Positions 47,093-56,215 of a DNA stretch of 64,000 nt are shown piece by piece. The position numbers and the translations under genes are program-made. Every line of letters begins with the position of its first letter. Position 1 is the first letter of the stretch. This DNA comes from Alphaproteobacteria bacterium (GTDB lineage Bacteria; Pseudomonadota; Alphaproteobacteria; Rhizobiales; Devosiaceae). The notes under the pieces were generated by a model. It made no database searches and was not told the DNA's origin. It was given only the letters and a program-made list of their open reading frames with translations. The stretch spans positions 144,264 to 208,263 of the forward strand of contig JAHJWO010000046.1 of the NCBI GenBank assembly GCA_018828145.1, in the 5' to 3' direction.

Positions 47093-48223
47093 CTAGCTGC
47101 TCAGCCCCCCGAACAGCGTCGGCAAGTCCAGCGGCCTGAACCCGTAGTGGTCGAGCCAGCGCTGGTCGGCATCAAAGAAGGCGCGCAGGTCGGGCATGCC
47201 GTATTTGAGCATGGCGATGCGATCGATGCCCATGCCCCAGGCGAAGCCCTGGTAGATATCGGGGTCGAGGCCGGCATTGCGGATCACATTGGGGTGGACC
47301 ATGCCGCAGCCGAGGATTTCGAGCCAGTCGCTGCCTTCGCCGATCTTGACCTCATTGCCCGAGCGATCACATTGCACGTCGACTTCCATCGATGGCTCGG
47401 TGAAGGGGAAGAAGCTGGGGCGGAAGCGCAGCGTAACGTTGGGCACCTCGAAATAGGCCTTGAGGAATTCCTCGAGCACCCAGCGCAGCTGGCCGATATG
47501 GCTCGACTTGTCGATGACGAGGCCCTCGACCTGATGGAACATCGGGGTATGGGTCTGGTCACTGTCATTGCGATAGGTGCGGCCGGGCATGACCACGCGG
47601 ATGGGCGGATCCATGGCCGGGGTGATGTAGCCGGCGGCCGGCTTTTCATTGGTCTTCTGCATGACGCGCATCTGCACCGGCGAGGTGTGGGTGCGCAGCA
47701 CCTTCTTCACCCCGTCGGCGCCGGGCTTCATGAAGAAGGTGTCGTGCATTTCGCGCGCGGGGTGACCTTCGGGGAAGTTCAGCGCAGTGAAATTGAAATA
47801 GTCGGTCTCGATATCGGGGCCTTCGGCGATGGAGAAGCCCATATCCGAGAAGATGGCGGTGATCTCGTCGATAGTCTGGGAGATCGGGTGGATGCGGCCG
47901 CGGGCGGTGGGGGCTGGCTGCAGCGGCAGGGTGATATCGACGGTTTCGGCCTTGAGGCGGGCGTCGAGCGCGGCGGATTTGAGCTGGCTGCTCTTGGCTT
48001 CGATCAGGCCCGCGATCTCGACCTTGAGGCCGTTGATGGCGGGGCCGGCGCTCTTGCGCTCTTCGGGGGCCATGGAGCCGAGCGAGGCGAGGAGCGCCGA
48101 GACGCTGCCCTTCTTGCCCAGGGCGGCGACGCGCACGGCGTCGAGCGCGGCCTCGTCACCAGCGGCGGCAATGGCAGCCGAGAGGTCGGCGCGAAGGGTG
48201 GCGATCTGGGTATCGAGGGACAT
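47093..48223 (-). CDS. pheS: Phenylalanyl-tRNA synthetase alpha subunit
   Basis: The 376-residue catalytic subunit has an N-terminal coiled-coil that binds tRNA and class II motifs: motif 2 around [43 protein letters not shown] and motif 3 [17 protein letters not shown]. It is slightly longer than the E. coli protein. It is encoded 258 bases downstream of rplT. Confidence 0.97.
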   Translation of the reverse strand: MSLDTQIATLRADLSAAIAAAGDEAALDAVRVAALGKKGSVSALLASLGSMAPEERKSAGPAINGLKVEIAGLIEAKSSQLKSAALDARLKAETVDITLPLQPAPTARGRIHPISQTIDEITAIFSDMGFSIAEGPDIETDYFNFTALNFPEGHPAREMHDTFFMKPGADGVKKVLRTHTSPVQMRVMQKTNEKPAAGYITPAMDPPIRVVMPGRTYRNDSDQTHTPMFHQVEGLVIDKSSHIGQLRWVLEEFLKAYFEVPNVTLRFRPSFFPFTEPSMEVDVQCDRSGNEVKIGEGSDWLEILGCGMVHPNVIRNAGLDPDIYQGFAWGMGIDRIAMLKYGMPDLRAFFDADQRWLDHYGFRPLDLPTLFGGLSS

Positions 48224-48337
48224 GGCGGTCTCGTTGGGTCGTGTTGGCTGCGTTAGAGCATTTTTGGGTGACGGGAGTCAGGCCCAAAATGCAGCAAGTG
48301 TCGTCTCGTGCCTAAACCATGGCTGGGCCACTCGGGC

Positions 48338-48390
48338 ATAGCCCTCGTGGCCTTCTCACCTAAATCGCTCCACCGGAGCGATTTTGCCTA
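48338..48390. repeat. Interspersed repeat with AAATCGCTCC / GGAGCGATTT hairpin
   Basis: AAATCGCTCC (48362-48371) pairs with GGAGCGATTT (48375-48384). The hairpin and about 25 flanking bases (CATAG-CC-TGGCC region) resemble 54936-54995. Confidence 0.6.
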
Positions 48391-48407
48391 CGGCCGGCTC
48401 GAAGAGC

Positions 48408-48450
48408 AAAAAAAACGCCCCGCGCCAGCCTTCACAGGCGGCGCAAGGCG
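48408..48450 (-). terminator. Terminator of rpmI-rplT
   Basis: On the minus strand, CGCCTTGCGCCGCC (48450-48437) pairs with the strand down to 48416 with two G-U pairs and one bulge, loop of six, then eight T residues (48415-48408). It is a strong intrinsic terminator between rplT and pheS and suggests pheS has its own promoter or an attenuator. Confidence 0.85.
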
Positions 48451-48480
48451 CTATTTTGACCTCAGCAGAGCTGGGGAGTG

Positions 48481-48882
48481 TTAGGCGGTGACGCGCGCGT
48501 GGGTCGTAGCATCGACCTTTTCGAGATACGCGAGTGCTGCCTTGGCCTTGGCGACCAGCACGCCGAACGCTTCGGGCTGGGTGATCGCGAGATCGCTCAG
48601 CACCTTGCGGTCAACGGCAACCTCAGCCTTGCTGAGGCCGTCGATAAATCGACCATAGGTCAGCCCGTAATCGCGCACGGCAGCGTTGATACGCTGGATC
48701 CAGAGCGCGCGGAAATTGCGCTTCTTGACGCGACGATCGCGGTACGCGTACTGGCCGGCCTTTTCGACGGCCTGCTTGGCGATACGGATCGTGGACTTGC
48801 GGCGGCCATAATAGCCCTCCGCAGCCTTCAAGACCTTCTTGTGACGGGCGTGATTGGTAACGCCTCTTTTAACGCGTGACAT
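48481..48882 (-). CDS. rplT: 50S ribosomal protein L20
   Basis: The 133-residue basic protein has the L20 N terminus [51 protein letters not shown] and the [10 protein letters not shown] core. It binds 23S rRNA early in assembly. It is about 15 residues longer at the C terminus than E. coli L20, as in many alphaproteobacteria. It is 20 bases after rpmI. Confidence 0.98.
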   Translation of the reverse strand: MSRVKRGVTNHARHKKVLKAAEGYYGRRKSTIRIAKQAVEKAGQYAYRDRRVKKRNFRALWIQRINAAVRDYGLTYGRFIDGLSKAEVAVDRKVLSDLAITQPEAFGVLVAKAKAALAYLEKVDATTHARVTA

Positions 48883-48902
48883 GTGTCAGCTTCCTTTCAG
48901 CG

Positions 48903-49103
48903 TTAGCGGTTGTACGGCATGTACCACTTGACCAGACCCTCGTCGCCCTTGGACAGGATCTTGGTGCCGCGGTTGGTGCGGATGTACTTGGCGTTGTGGT
49001 TGATCAGGCGGTGGCGCTTGCCGGCGACGCCTGCCTTGACACGACCGGTCGCTGTGAAGCTGAAGCGCTTTTTGGCGCCAGACTTCGTCTTCATCTTGGG
49101 CAT
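48903..49103 (-). CDS. rpmI: 50S ribosomal protein L35
   Basis: The 66-residue protein starts [25 protein letters not shown], the L35 signature, and is very basic. ATG 49103 gives the standard length; the open frame upstream is not conserved. No infC is visible directly upstream, so the infC-rpmI-rplT order of many bacteria is broken here. Confidence 0.97.
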   Translation of the reverse strand: MPKMKTKSGAKKRFSFTATGRVKAGVAGKRHRLINHNAKYIRTNRGTKILSKGDEGLVKWYMPYNR

Positions 49104-49240
49104 TTTGCGGGTCCTTAGAGTAAGTGGATGGATTTGGGCCCATCGCATTCAAGAACCGCCACGGCATGCCTTTTGGCCGGGCGGTCCGGAGAAGTGGGCT
49201 CTATAGGGGGAAAGAGCCCGAGTGGCAAGTCCTCGCAGGG

Positions 49241-49798
49241 CTAAATCAGTCGCGGCTGGTAGAGCAGGTTGACGCCCTGCCCCGACTGGCTGGAATGAAT
49301 CAGTTCAAGCTGCACCGGAGGCTCGCCCGTATCGGCGAAGATCGGAACGCCGGCACCGATCAGCACGGGCGCCACCTGCAGCAGGATCTGGTCGACAAGA
49401 CCGGCGCGCAGCAGGGACGAACCCAGAGTAGGGCCGAGAATGACGACCATCTTGCCATTGGCGGTGGCCTTGGCCATGGCGACGGCGGCAGGCAGGTCAT
49501 TGCCATCGGCAAACCTGTATCGCGGATCATCGGGAAAGGGGCGGCGGGTGACCACATATTCGGGGATATCGTCCATGCCATAGGCCTTGGGCACCTCGTC
49601 CCAATCCTGTGAAATGTCATACCCTCGGCGGCCACCGAGGGTGCAGCCCAGACTGGCCATGACCTCTTCGACCAACGGATTGTCGGGCGGCGGCCCCACA
49701 TCATCACCCATCATGAAAGCAAGGCTGTCGTTCACGTCGGCGGCAAAGCCGTCGAGGCTGATCGCGGTGTGCCAGATGACACCATCCTTCTTGAGCAT
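49241..49798 (-). CDS. RibD C-terminal domain (dihydrofolate reductase-like) protein
   Basis: The 185-residue protein has the DHFR/RibD-like pattern: ISLDGFAADVND near the start, GCTLGGRRGYDIS, the VVILGPTLGSSLLRAGLVDQILLQVAPVLIGAGVPIF core, and an NADPH-type glycine-rich turn. Many stand-alone members are reductases of unknown substrate, and a riboflavin role is not implied. Single gene. Confidence 0.87.
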   Translation of the reverse strand: MLKKDGVIWHTAISLDGFAADVNDSLAFMMGDDVGPPPDNPLVEEVMASLGCTLGGRRGYDISQDWDEVPKAYGMDDIPEYVVTRRPFPDDPRYRFADGNDLPAAVAMAKATANGKMVVILGPTLGSSLLRAGLVDQILLQVAPVLIGAGVPIFADTGEPPVQLELIHSSQSGQGVNLLYQPRLI

Positions 49799-49901
49799 CG
49801 TCGTCTCCTTTGCGAGGCTGCTTCAAGCTAGACGAGCGACGGTGCGCCTGCGCGACACATGGCATGCATTTTCCTGCACGCCTGGCGCGACAGAAGGCGG
49901 C

Positions 49902-50747
49902 CTAGTGTGCAGCGGCCGCGAGCATGGGCTGGAGGTGATCTTCAAACAGCAGGCCCGGCTGCGCGGCGAGGGCAGCCGCGTAGCGCGCCTCGGCGGCGAG
50001 GGAAATGGTGAGGAAGGCGACGAGACCCTCCACATCCCGGGCGGGGAGGCCATAGTGGCCGGTTTGGAGGCGGCGCAGGATTTCGGTCTTGGAGCGGATC
50101 ATGCCGGCGGCGACATTGCTGCCATTGCTCATCGAGCTCGAGCGCTTGATGTAGTCATGCAGCGGGGTGCCCAGATGGAAGGAGGCGGGCGCCGTGCGGT
50201 AGAGCTGGAGCAGGAATTCGAGATCGGTCATGTTGCTCATGGTGGGATCGTAGCGGCCATCGGCGCGGCGGCGATCCCAGACCAGCATGGAATCCATCGA
50301 GAGGCTGACCCATTTATGCTCCCCCGGCGTCAGCAGGCGATCTGGCCCGTCGCCGACATGGCGGAGATGGGCGAAGCTGTCAGTCATCACATCGAGCGCG
50401 GTGGTGACGATGGCGTGATCGGCCAGGGCCGCGACGGCGCGTTCGAGCTTGGATGGCTTGAGGCGATCATCGGCATCGAGAATGGCGGCATAGGGGGCGG
50501 TGATCTGCTCGAGCGCCACATTGCGGGTATTGGAGGCGCCGCGGCCGGTGCCGCCGCTGGAGAGAAAACGGATGCGGGGATCGCTGATGCCGGCCTCTGC
50601 GAGGAAAGCCGCGTAATCGGCGCCATCATCGGCGATGAGCCAGAGTTCCCAATGGGGCCAGGTCTGGTCGAGGACGCTCTGCACCGTGGTGACGATAGTG
50701 TCCTGGGCCTTCCAGGCGGGCGTGATGACGGCGACGGTCTGATCCAT
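49902..50747 (-). CDS. Family 2 glycosyltransferase
   Basis: The 281-residue GT-A protein starts VAVITPAWKAQDTIVTTVQSVLDQTWPHWEL and has the DXD-type metal motif ILDADDRLKPSKLE (about 104-117), where Asp residues bind the nucleotide-sugar. The C-terminal part (about 200-281) is helical. ATG 50747 is used (AGGA just upstream). It is divergent from hsp20 with a short shared promoter region. The acceptor is unknown. Confidence 0.87.
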   Translation of the reverse strand: MDQTVAVITPAWKAQDTIVTTVQSVLDQTWPHWELWLIADDGADYAAFLAEAGISDPRIRFLSSGGTGRGASNTRNVALEQITAPYAAILDADDRLKPSKLERAVAALADHAIVTTALDVMTDSFAHLRHVGDGPDRLLTPGEHKWVSLSMDSMLVWDRRRADGRYDPTMSNMTDLEFLLQLYRTAPASFHLGTPLHDYIKRSSSMSNGSNVAAGMIRSKTEILRRLQTGHYGLPARDVEGLVAFLTISLAAEARYAAALAAQPGLLFEDHLQPMLAAAAH

Positions 50748-50763
50748 GGGTCCTGCCGATGCA

Positions 50764-50792
50764 CTTGAATGGGACAATGGCTTGTCCCATAT
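50764..50792 (+). promoter_or_regulatory. Sigma-32 (RpoH)-like promoter with palindrome ahead of hsp20
   Basis: CTTGAA (50764-50769), 17 bases, then CCATAT (50787-50792) matches the heat-shock promoter pattern of alphaproteobacteria. The spacer holds TGGGACAA / TTGTCCCA (50770-50777 with 50782-50789), a perfect eight-base inverted repeat that could bind another regulator. It lies about 75 bases before the hsp20 start. Confidence 0.65.
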
Positions 50793-50865
50793 CTGCTGCA
50801 AGCGTGTGATGCCAAGAGTTGATGGGTCCGCGCCGATACGTTGCTTGATATCAAGGACGGCGTGG

Positions 50866-51285
50866 ATGTCGCGTATTTCGGTGTTTTCAGCACCCTTTCT
50901 CCTCGGCTTCGACAGTTTCGAGGAGCGTGTCGATCGGCTGACCAAGTCCGCCGATGGCTACCCGCCCTACAATATCGAGCGCACGACCGATGCCGAAGGC
51001 ACGGAGCGCTTCCTGATTTCCATTGCCGTCGCCGGTTTTGGGGTCAGCGAGCTCGATGTGCTGGCCGAGGACAACCAGATCGTGGTCCGCGGCAAGCAGA
51101 AGGACGAGCCCGGACGGGACTTCCTGCATCGCGGCATTGCCGCACGGCAGTTCCAGCGCGCTTTTCTTCTGGCCGATGGCATGATCGTGAAGGACGCAAC
51201 TTTAGGGCATGGTATGCTCGTTATTGTTGTAGAGCGTCCCCGGACGCCCAAGATCGCCCGACGTATCGAAATTCGCTCAGTTTGA
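50866..51285 (+). CDS. Hsp20 family small heat-shock protein
   Basis: The 139-residue protein of the IbpA class has a short N-terminal arm (MSRISVFSAPFLLGFDSFEERVDRL), an alpha-crystallin domain (about 35-125; YNIERTTDAEGTERFLISIAVAGF, RQFQRAFLLADG, GMLVIVVERP) and a C-terminal IEI (IxI) anchor. ATG 50866 follows AAGGA. It is a holdase that prevents aggregation of unfolded proteins. It is followed by the DUF1150 gene 15 bases on. Confidence 0.95.
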   Translation: MSRISVFSAPFLLGFDSFEERVDRLTKSADGYPPYNIERTTDAEGTERFLISIAVAGFGVSELDVLAEDNQIVVRGKQKDEPGRDFLHRGIAARQFQRAFLLADGMIVKDATLGHGMLVIVVERPRTPKIARRIEIRSV

Positions 51286-51300
51286 GGAAAGGGCCGACAC

Positions 51301-51588
51301 ATGTATGAGAAACGCAATAACGAAGCTGCGGCCGAAGCGCTGATCCACCCGCTCAAGTCGTTGACCGAGGCGCAGTTCGCTGCGCTGGGCGGGGATGCCG
51401 TCGCCTATGTGCGGCCGGTGAGCGGCGCCATGCTGTCGACCATGATCCAGGACACCCCGTTCGAGGACGAGGCCGATTACCAGCTGGTCATGTCCGCCGA
51501 CGGCACGCCGCTGCTGGTCACCGATACGGAAGATGCCGTGCTGGACTGGCTCGGCGACAAGAATCTGGGGCTGGCGACGCTGCACTAG
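51301..51588 (+). CDS. DUF1150 family protein
   Basis: The 95-residue acidic protein has PLKSLTEAQFAALGGDAVAYVRP and DEADYQLVMSADGTPLLVTDTEDAVLDW, the pattern of DUF1150 proteins that are found beside hsp20 in Hyphomicrobiales. Function unknown; the conserved pairing suggests a stress or protein-quality role. Likely cotranscribed with hsp20. Confidence 0.88.
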   Translation: MYEKRNNEAAAEALIHPLKSLTEAQFAALGGDAVAYVRPVSGAMLSTMIQDTPFEDEADYQLVMSADGTPLLVTDTEDAVLDWLGDKNLGLATLH

Positions 51589-51611
51589 CAGCGGCGGCCA
51601 TGCCTGAAATG

Positions 51612-51645
51612 CAAAGCCCCCGGACTTTACGGTCCGGGGGCTTTG
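51612..51645. terminator. 14-bp stem-loop between the hsp20 operon and ptsN
   Basis: CAAAGCCCCCGGAC (51612-51625) pairs perfectly with 51632-51645 around a six-base loop. It sits between convergent operons and probably ends transcription from both directions, although T-runs are short. Confidence 0.78.
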
Positions 51646-51661
51646 TCATGAGCAGATGAAA

Positions 51662-52129
51662 TCAGGCCGCGTAGTAGGTTTCGAAGGGGGCGGTGAGCAC
51701 CGCCCGCAGCTGGGCTGGATCGTCGAGCCGGCGCAGTTCATCGACAACCGCCTCGGTGCGCAGCAGGCGGGCCACGCGCGAGAGGGCCTTGAGATGATCG
51801 GCGCCAGCGCCGGCGGGGGCCAGCAGCATGACCACGAGATCGACCGGCTGGTCGTCGACCGAATCATATTCGATCGGCTGGTCCAGCCGGGCAAACAGGG
51901 CAATGACCTGCTTGAGGCCGGCAATCTTGCCGTGGGGAATGGCGATACCATTGCCCAGCCCCGTCGATCCCAATTCTTCACGGCTGGTGATCGAATTGAG
52001 GATGTCGTCGGCAGGGTGCCCACTGATCTCCGCCGCTCGCGCGGCAAGTTCTTCAAATAACTGGCGTTTTGTTTTTACGTCCGTGCAGCAAAGCACAGCG
52101 CGGTCAGCCAGGATATCGGCCAATTCCAT
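51662..52129 (-). CDS. ptsN: PTS IIA-like nitrogen-regulatory protein (EIIANtr)
   Basis: The 155-residue EIIA domain has phospho-acceptor His66 in GLGNGIAIPHGKI. It receives phosphate through the PTSNtr chain (PtsP, NPr) and tunes nitrogen, potassium and carbon responses. ATG 52129 is used. It is 45 bases after hpf, the conserved alphaproteobacterial order after rpoN. Confidence 0.95.
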   Translation of the reverse strand: MELADILADRAVLCCTDVKTKRQLFEELAARAAEISGHPADDILNSITSREELGSTGLGNGIAIPHGKIAGLKQVIALFARLDQPIEYDSVDDQPVDLVVMLLAPAGAGADHLKALSRVARLLRTEAVVDELRRLDDPAQLRAVLTAPFETYYAA

Positions 52130-52174
52130 AAATCTGCCTTGGATCAACTTCGCTTGATGTGGCGCCGGGGGCGC

Positions 52175-52747
52175 TCAATTGGCCCCGAGGGCTGGGTCAA
52201 TCCAGCCAATATTGCCGTCGGAGCGGCGGTAAACCACATTCAGCCCGCCATGTCCAGCATGGCGGAACATCACAACCTGACCACCGGTGAGATCAAGCTC
52301 CATCACGGCCTCCTCGACGCTGAGCTGACGCAGGTTCTTGGTGGTCTCGGCGATCACCGGGGGTGCATAGTCCTCGTCGAGCTCGTCGAACTCGCTGCCG
52401 GCGCCCAGAACGGTATATTGCGCGGTGGTTTCGGCATCGCCATTGGCACCACGCGGACGCTGCCGGAGCTTGCGGTTGTAGCGGCGCAGGCGCTTCTCGA
52501 TATTGACCGCCATGACCTCATAGGCGCTGGTGGCGTCGCCGCCCTGGGCGCTGGCCTGCAGGGTGGCACCGGTATCGAGGTGCACGACGCAATCGGCGCG
52601 GAAGCCGATGCCATCGGGGGTGAGGGTGAGATGACCGTCATAGCCGCCGTCAAAATACTTGCCGACCACTGCGGCGAAATGATCCTGCGCCTTGCCGCGC
52701 AGGGCATCGCCAACGTCCATGTTCTTTCCTGAAACGCGTAAAGTCAT
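52175..52747 (-). CDS. hpf: Ribosome hibernation promoting factor, long form
   Basis: The 190-residue protein has an N-terminal HPF/RaiA domain (MTLRVSGKNMDVGDALRGKAQDHFAAVVGKYF ... about 1-100), a linker, and the C-terminal dimerisation domain of long HPF (VEEAVMELDLTGGQVVMFRHAGHGGLNVVYRRSDGNIGWIDP, about 138-186). It dimerises and stores 70S ribosomes. ATG 52747 follows GGAAGAGGAAG. Confidence 0.95.
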   Translation of the reverse strand: MTLRVSGKNMDVGDALRGKAQDHFAAVVGKYFDGGYDGHLTLTPDGIGFRADCVVHLDTGATLQASAQGGDATSAYEVMAVNIEKRLRRYNRKLRQRPRGANGDAETTAQYTVLGAGSEFDELDEDYAPPVIAETTKNLRQLSVEEAVMELDLTGGQVVMFRHAGHGGLNVVYRRSDGNIGWIDPALGAN

Positions 52748-52992
52748 GGCTTCCTCTTCCTTCTGTCGCTTGGTTCGACGCGAGGTTCTCGAAAAGCCGG
52801 ACTCCCGGATTTTCGGGATCACGCTGCCGCTTACCCAAGATGGGTATCCGGCGAACTCGATGCTAGACCCGCCCGCGCCAGGGAAGCAATGCGCAACTGC
52901 CCCGACCGGTTCGTTTATCGCTTGGACTTCGCCATAGAATGGCCTTAGCCTTCGCGGGCGGATGGGAAAGCGGGTGATTTGACCGGGTTGGA

Positions 52993-53120
52993 GCACCCCC
53001 ACCTAACCTCCCCCTGGAAGGGGGAGGGACAGATCTGGTGATGTGCAGCATTGTGCCTCGACCACCGCGCGGTTCCTCCGTCTTCCAGGGGAGGCCAGGT
53101 GGACGTCCCACACCCCCACT
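52993..53120. repeat. GC-rich palindromic intergenic element (CCTCCCC family)
   Basis: The 374-base gap between rpoN and hpf holds this element: first hairpin CCTCCCC/GGGGAGG at 53007-53013 with 53021-53027, then a weaker arm (CTTCCAGGGGAGG near 53082). It begins and ends in CCCCCAC. The rest of the gap (52748-52992) shows nothing definite apart from the likely hpf promoter region. Confidence 0.7.
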
Positions 53121-53121
53121 C

Positions 53122-54630
53122 TCAGACTTTTTCGAGATTCTTCTTTTGTCTGCGCCGGATGACCGAGGAGGGGATATTCATGCCCTCGCGGTATTTGGCC
53201 ACGGTGCGGCGAGCCACGTCGATGCCCTGCTCCTGCTTGAGCAGGTCGGCAATAGTGTCGTCTGACAGAATGTCGCTGAGCGCTTCGGCATCGATGAGCT
53301 GGCGAATGCGGTGGCGCACCGCTTCGGCCGAATGGTCGCTGCCACCGTCGCTGGAGGCGATGGCGGTGGTGAAGAAGTATTTCATCTCGTAGAGGCCGCG
53401 CGGCGTCGCCATATATTTGTTGGAGGTGACGCGGCTGACGGTGGATTCGTGCATGTCGATGGTCTCGGCCACCATCTTGAGCGTCATGGGCTTGAGATGG
53501 GCGATGCCGTGGGTGAGGAAGCCATCCTGCTGGCGCACGATCTCGGCGGCGACCTTGAGGATGGTCTGCGCCCGCTGGTCGAGGCTCTTGGTGAGCCAGT
53601 TGGCGGTGGCGAGACAATCGGACAGGAAGCTCTTTTCGCCGGCGTCGCGCGCCTTCTTGGTCACGGTTGCGTAGTAGACGCGGTTGACCAGCACGCGCGG
53701 CAGCACTTCGGTATTGAGCTCGATCTGCCAGGCGCCATCGGGGCCGCGGCGCACGAAGACGTCGGGCACCACGGATTCGACGGGGCCGGAATCAAAGGCG
53801 AGGCCCGGCTTGGGATCGAGCTGGCGGATTTCGGCCAGCATGTCGGAGAGGTCTTCGCGGTCGCAGCCCACGGCGCGCATCAGGCCGGCCATGTTGTGCT
53901 CGGCCAGCATGCCGATATTGTCGAGCAAAGCCATCATCATCGGGTCGAGCCGGTCGCGCTCGCGCAGCTGGATGGCGAGGCATTCCGGCACCGAGCGGGC
54001 AAAGACCCCCACCGGATCGCAGCCCTGCAGCGCTTCGAGAACGGCTTCGACATCGGCCAGTTCGGCGCCCAGCTGTTCGGCGAGCGCGGTGAGATCGGTT
54101 GTGAGATAGCCGGCCTCGTTGAGCCCGTCGATCAGGTGGCGGGCGATCAGGCGATCGGCCACCGTGCGCAGGATCATGTTGGACTGGTTTTCCAGATGCT
54201 CGCTGAGAAGCGGGCGGCCGGCGATGAACTGGTCGATATCGGGCGCTTCGCCCGCCTCGCTCGAGCCATTGCGGTCGAGCCGGCTGGCGGGATTGAGCTG
54301 GTCCTGCGCGCCCTGGTCGGGAAAGACATTCTCGACGGCCGTATCGTAGCCGTCGGCTATGGAATTGGCATCCTGGATGCGGTCGCCGCGATCCACCGTA
54401 TCCTCATAGGCGCTGATTTCCTGGCTGCGCTCGGGGATTTCGGCCGGTTCGGCATCGCCGGGCTCGGCGCCATCCTCGCGCTCGAGCAGCGGGTTGCGCA
54501 TCAGTTCGGCATCGACGAAATCGTTGAGTTCAAGATGACTGAGCTGCAGCAGGCGAATCGACTGCATCAGTTGCGGCGTCAGCGTCAGGCTCTGGGCCTG
54601 GCGGAATTCGAGACGCGGCGAAAGTGCCAT
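53122..54630 (-). CDS. rpoN: RNA polymerase sigma-54 factor
   Basis: The 502-residue sigma-54 has region I MALSPRLEFRQAQSLTLTPQLMQSIRLLQLS, an acidic region II (about 55-130), a core-binding domain, an HTH (THGIAHLKPMTLKMVAETIDMHESTVSRVTSNKY), and the diagnostic RpoN box ARRTVAKYRE near the C terminus. It directs transcription from -24/-12 promoters with enhancer-binding activators. ATG 54630 begins region I. Confidence 0.97.
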   Translation of the reverse strand: MALSPRLEFRQAQSLTLTPQLMQSIRLLQLSHLELNDFVDAELMRNPLLEREDGAEPGDAEPAEIPERSQEISAYEDTVDRGDRIQDANSIADGYDTAVENVFPDQGAQDQLNPASRLDRNGSSEAGEAPDIDQFIAGRPLLSEHLENQSNMILRTVADRLIARHLIDGLNEAGYLTTDLTALAEQLGAELADVEAVLEALQGCDPVGVFARSVPECLAIQLRERDRLDPMMMALLDNIGMLAEHNMAGLMRAVGCDREDLSDMLAEIRQLDPKPGLAFDSGPVESVVPDVFVRRGPDGAWQIELNTEVLPRVLVNRVYYATVTKKARDAGEKSFLSDCLATANWLTKSLDQRAQTILKVAAEIVRQQDGFLTHGIAHLKPMTLKMVAETIDMHESTVSRVTSNKYMATPRGLYEMKYFFTTAIASSDGGSDHSAEAVRHRIRQLIDAEALSDILSDDTIADLLKQEQGIDVARRTVAKYREGMNIPSSVIRRRQKKNLEKV

Positions 54631-54767
54631 TGAGCTAGTGACCCTCGACCCTAATCCATGCCGTTTCCGGCTTCTTCCCGGGCGGACCATGACTCATTTT
54701 TGGGCAGCGGGCAAGCGGGAGGGCAAGTTCCGTGCCAAGTGGTTCTTCTGCTTCATGGGTGCGCGCG

Positions 54768-54880
54768 ACTCCACCCCACCCTCGGTCCCTCCCCATCAAG
54801 GGGAGGGAGGCGTCGGCTCCGCTTTCGGTGTTCATCGTCTCCCTCCCCCTTGTGGGGAGGGATCAAGGGTGGGGGTGGTT
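54768..54880. repeat. GC-rich palindromic intergenic element (CCCTCCCC family)
   Basis: Two hairpins around CCCTCCCC...GGGAGGG in the 377-base gap between lptB and rpoN, very similar to 41979-42084. The first hairpin spans about 54786-54808. The second begins near 54840. Confidence 0.75.
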
Positions 54881-54935
54881 TGGCCGGGATATCGGGGCTC
54901 CCAGCACCCCGTCAAAGGAGGGAAAAGCCTTCGCC

Positions 54936-54995
54936 ATTGGCCATAGGCCTCATGGCCTAGTCGCCTCAAATCGCTCCACTAGAGCGATTTGCCCG
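54936..54995. repeat. Interspersed repeat with CAAATCGCTC / GAGCGATTTG hairpin
   Basis: It has the same plan as 48338-48390: a CATAGGCCTCATGGCC-type leader followed by a hairpin on AAATCGCTCCAC. It lies just 13 bases from the lptB stop and may also act as the 3' hairpin of lptB. Confidence 0.6.
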
Positions 54996-55007
54996 TCGGG
55001 TCGGCGC

Positions 55008-55766
55008 CTAGAGCTCAAACCCTTCACCCAGATAGACCCGGCGGGCGTCCGGGTCGGCGCTGATGGTTTCGGGCTTGCCCTGGATCATCACCTTGCCGCC
55101 ATGGATGACATAGGCGCGATCGACCAGGCCCAGCGTTTCGCGGACGGCATGATCGGTGATCAGCACGCCGATGCCGCGGCGGGTGAGCTGGTGAACGAGG
55201 CCCTTGACCTCGCTGACCGCGATGGGATCGACGCCGGCAAAGGGCTCGTCGAGCAGCATGAAGACCGGATCGGCCGCCAGGGCCCGGGCGATTTCGACGC
55301 GGCGCCGCTCGCCACCCGAGAGCGCCAGGGCATTGGCCTTGGCCAGGTGCTGGATGGAAAATTCCTCAAGCAGGGCCTCGAGCCGGGCCTGGCGCTCGCC
55401 GCGGCCCTTCACGTGGTTTTCGAGCACCGCCATGATATTGCCGCGCACAGTGAGGCCGCGGAAAATCGAGGGCTCCTGGGGCAGATAGCCGATGCCGAGC
55501 TGGCCGCGCTGGAACAGCGGCAGGCGGGTAATGTCGCGGCCATCGAGGCTGATGAGGCCCGCATCGGGCTTGAGCAGGCCCATGATCATGGTGAAGACGG
55601 TGGTCTTGCCGGCGCCATTGGGGCCGAGCAGGCCGACGGCCTCGCCCCGCCGCACGGCGATGGAGACATCGCGGACGACGGCCCGCTTGCCGAAGCTCTT
55701 GGCGAGGCCGTGAGCCACCAGCCAGCCGGTCTGGTCGATGCGGGGCTTGTCGGTGGCGGGCGTCAT
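55008..55766 (-). CDS. lptB: LPS export ABC transporter ATPase
   Basis: The 252-residue ATPase has Walker A GPNGAGKTT, signature ALSGGERRRVEIARALA, Walker B FMLLDEPFAGVDP and H-loop ITDHAVRETL, the LptB signature pattern. It powers lipopolysaccharide extraction from the inner membrane with LptF/LptG. It overlaps lptA by four bases, so the lpt genes are coupled. Confidence 0.96.
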   Translation of the reverse strand: MTPATDKPRIDQTGWLVAHGLAKSFGKRAVVRDVSIAVRRGEAVGLLGPNGAGKTTVFTMIMGLLKPDAGLISLDGRDITRLPLFQRGQLGIGYLPQEPSIFRGLTVRGNIMAVLENHVKGRGERQARLEALLEEFSIQHLAKANALALSGGERRRVEIARALAADPVFMLLDEPFAGVDPIAVSEVKGLVHQLTRRGIGVLITDHAVRETLGLVDRAYVIHGGKVMIQGKPETISADPDARRVYLGEGFEL

Positions 55767-56215
55767 TGCGAGGTGAAAACCCCGGTGACGCGACCGCCGC
55801 CACTGCTGGTGAAGGTGGAGACATTGGTCTCGAGGTTCACCACCAGTTCGGCGGCATCGATGGTGCCACCCGAATTGATCACCTGGACATTGCCGGTGAG
55901 CCGCAACAGCTGGTCGCCGGGGGTGAAGACGGCGCGATCGCCGGTGGCATTCTGCTCGGGGGTCTCGAGCCGCACCGAACCGGTGGCCTCGAAGGTCTCG
56001 ATATCGGTGGTGCCGCCCTCGCCATAGGTGGCGACGACCTTTTCGGCCCAGACCTTCACGCTGGGATGGATGACCACGACATTGCCGGTAAACACCGCTT
56101 CCTGGGTGTTTTCATCGACGGTGAAGAGATCGGCGGTGATCTCGACCGGTTGCTGGGCCAGAGCGGGATGGGCCGCGAATGCCAGAGCGAGAACCAGCAG
56201 GAGGCGCTTGATCAT
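55763..56215 (-). CDS. lptA: LPS periplasmic transport protein LptA
   Basis: The 150-residue protein has a signal peptide (LLLVLALAFAAHPALAQ) followed by the OstA-type beta-jellyroll (VEITADLFTVDENTQEAVFTGNVVVIHPSVKVWAEKVVATY). It bridges inner and outer membrane for LPS transfer. Four-base overlaps on both sides. Confidence 0.93.
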   Translation of the reverse strand: MIKRLLLVLALAFAAHPALAQQPVEITADLFTVDENTQEAVFTGNVVVIHPSVKVWAEKVVATYGEGGTTDIETFEATGSVRLETPEQNATGDRAVFTPGDQLLRLTGNVQVINSGGTIDAAELVVNLETNVSTFTSSGGGRVTGVFTSQ

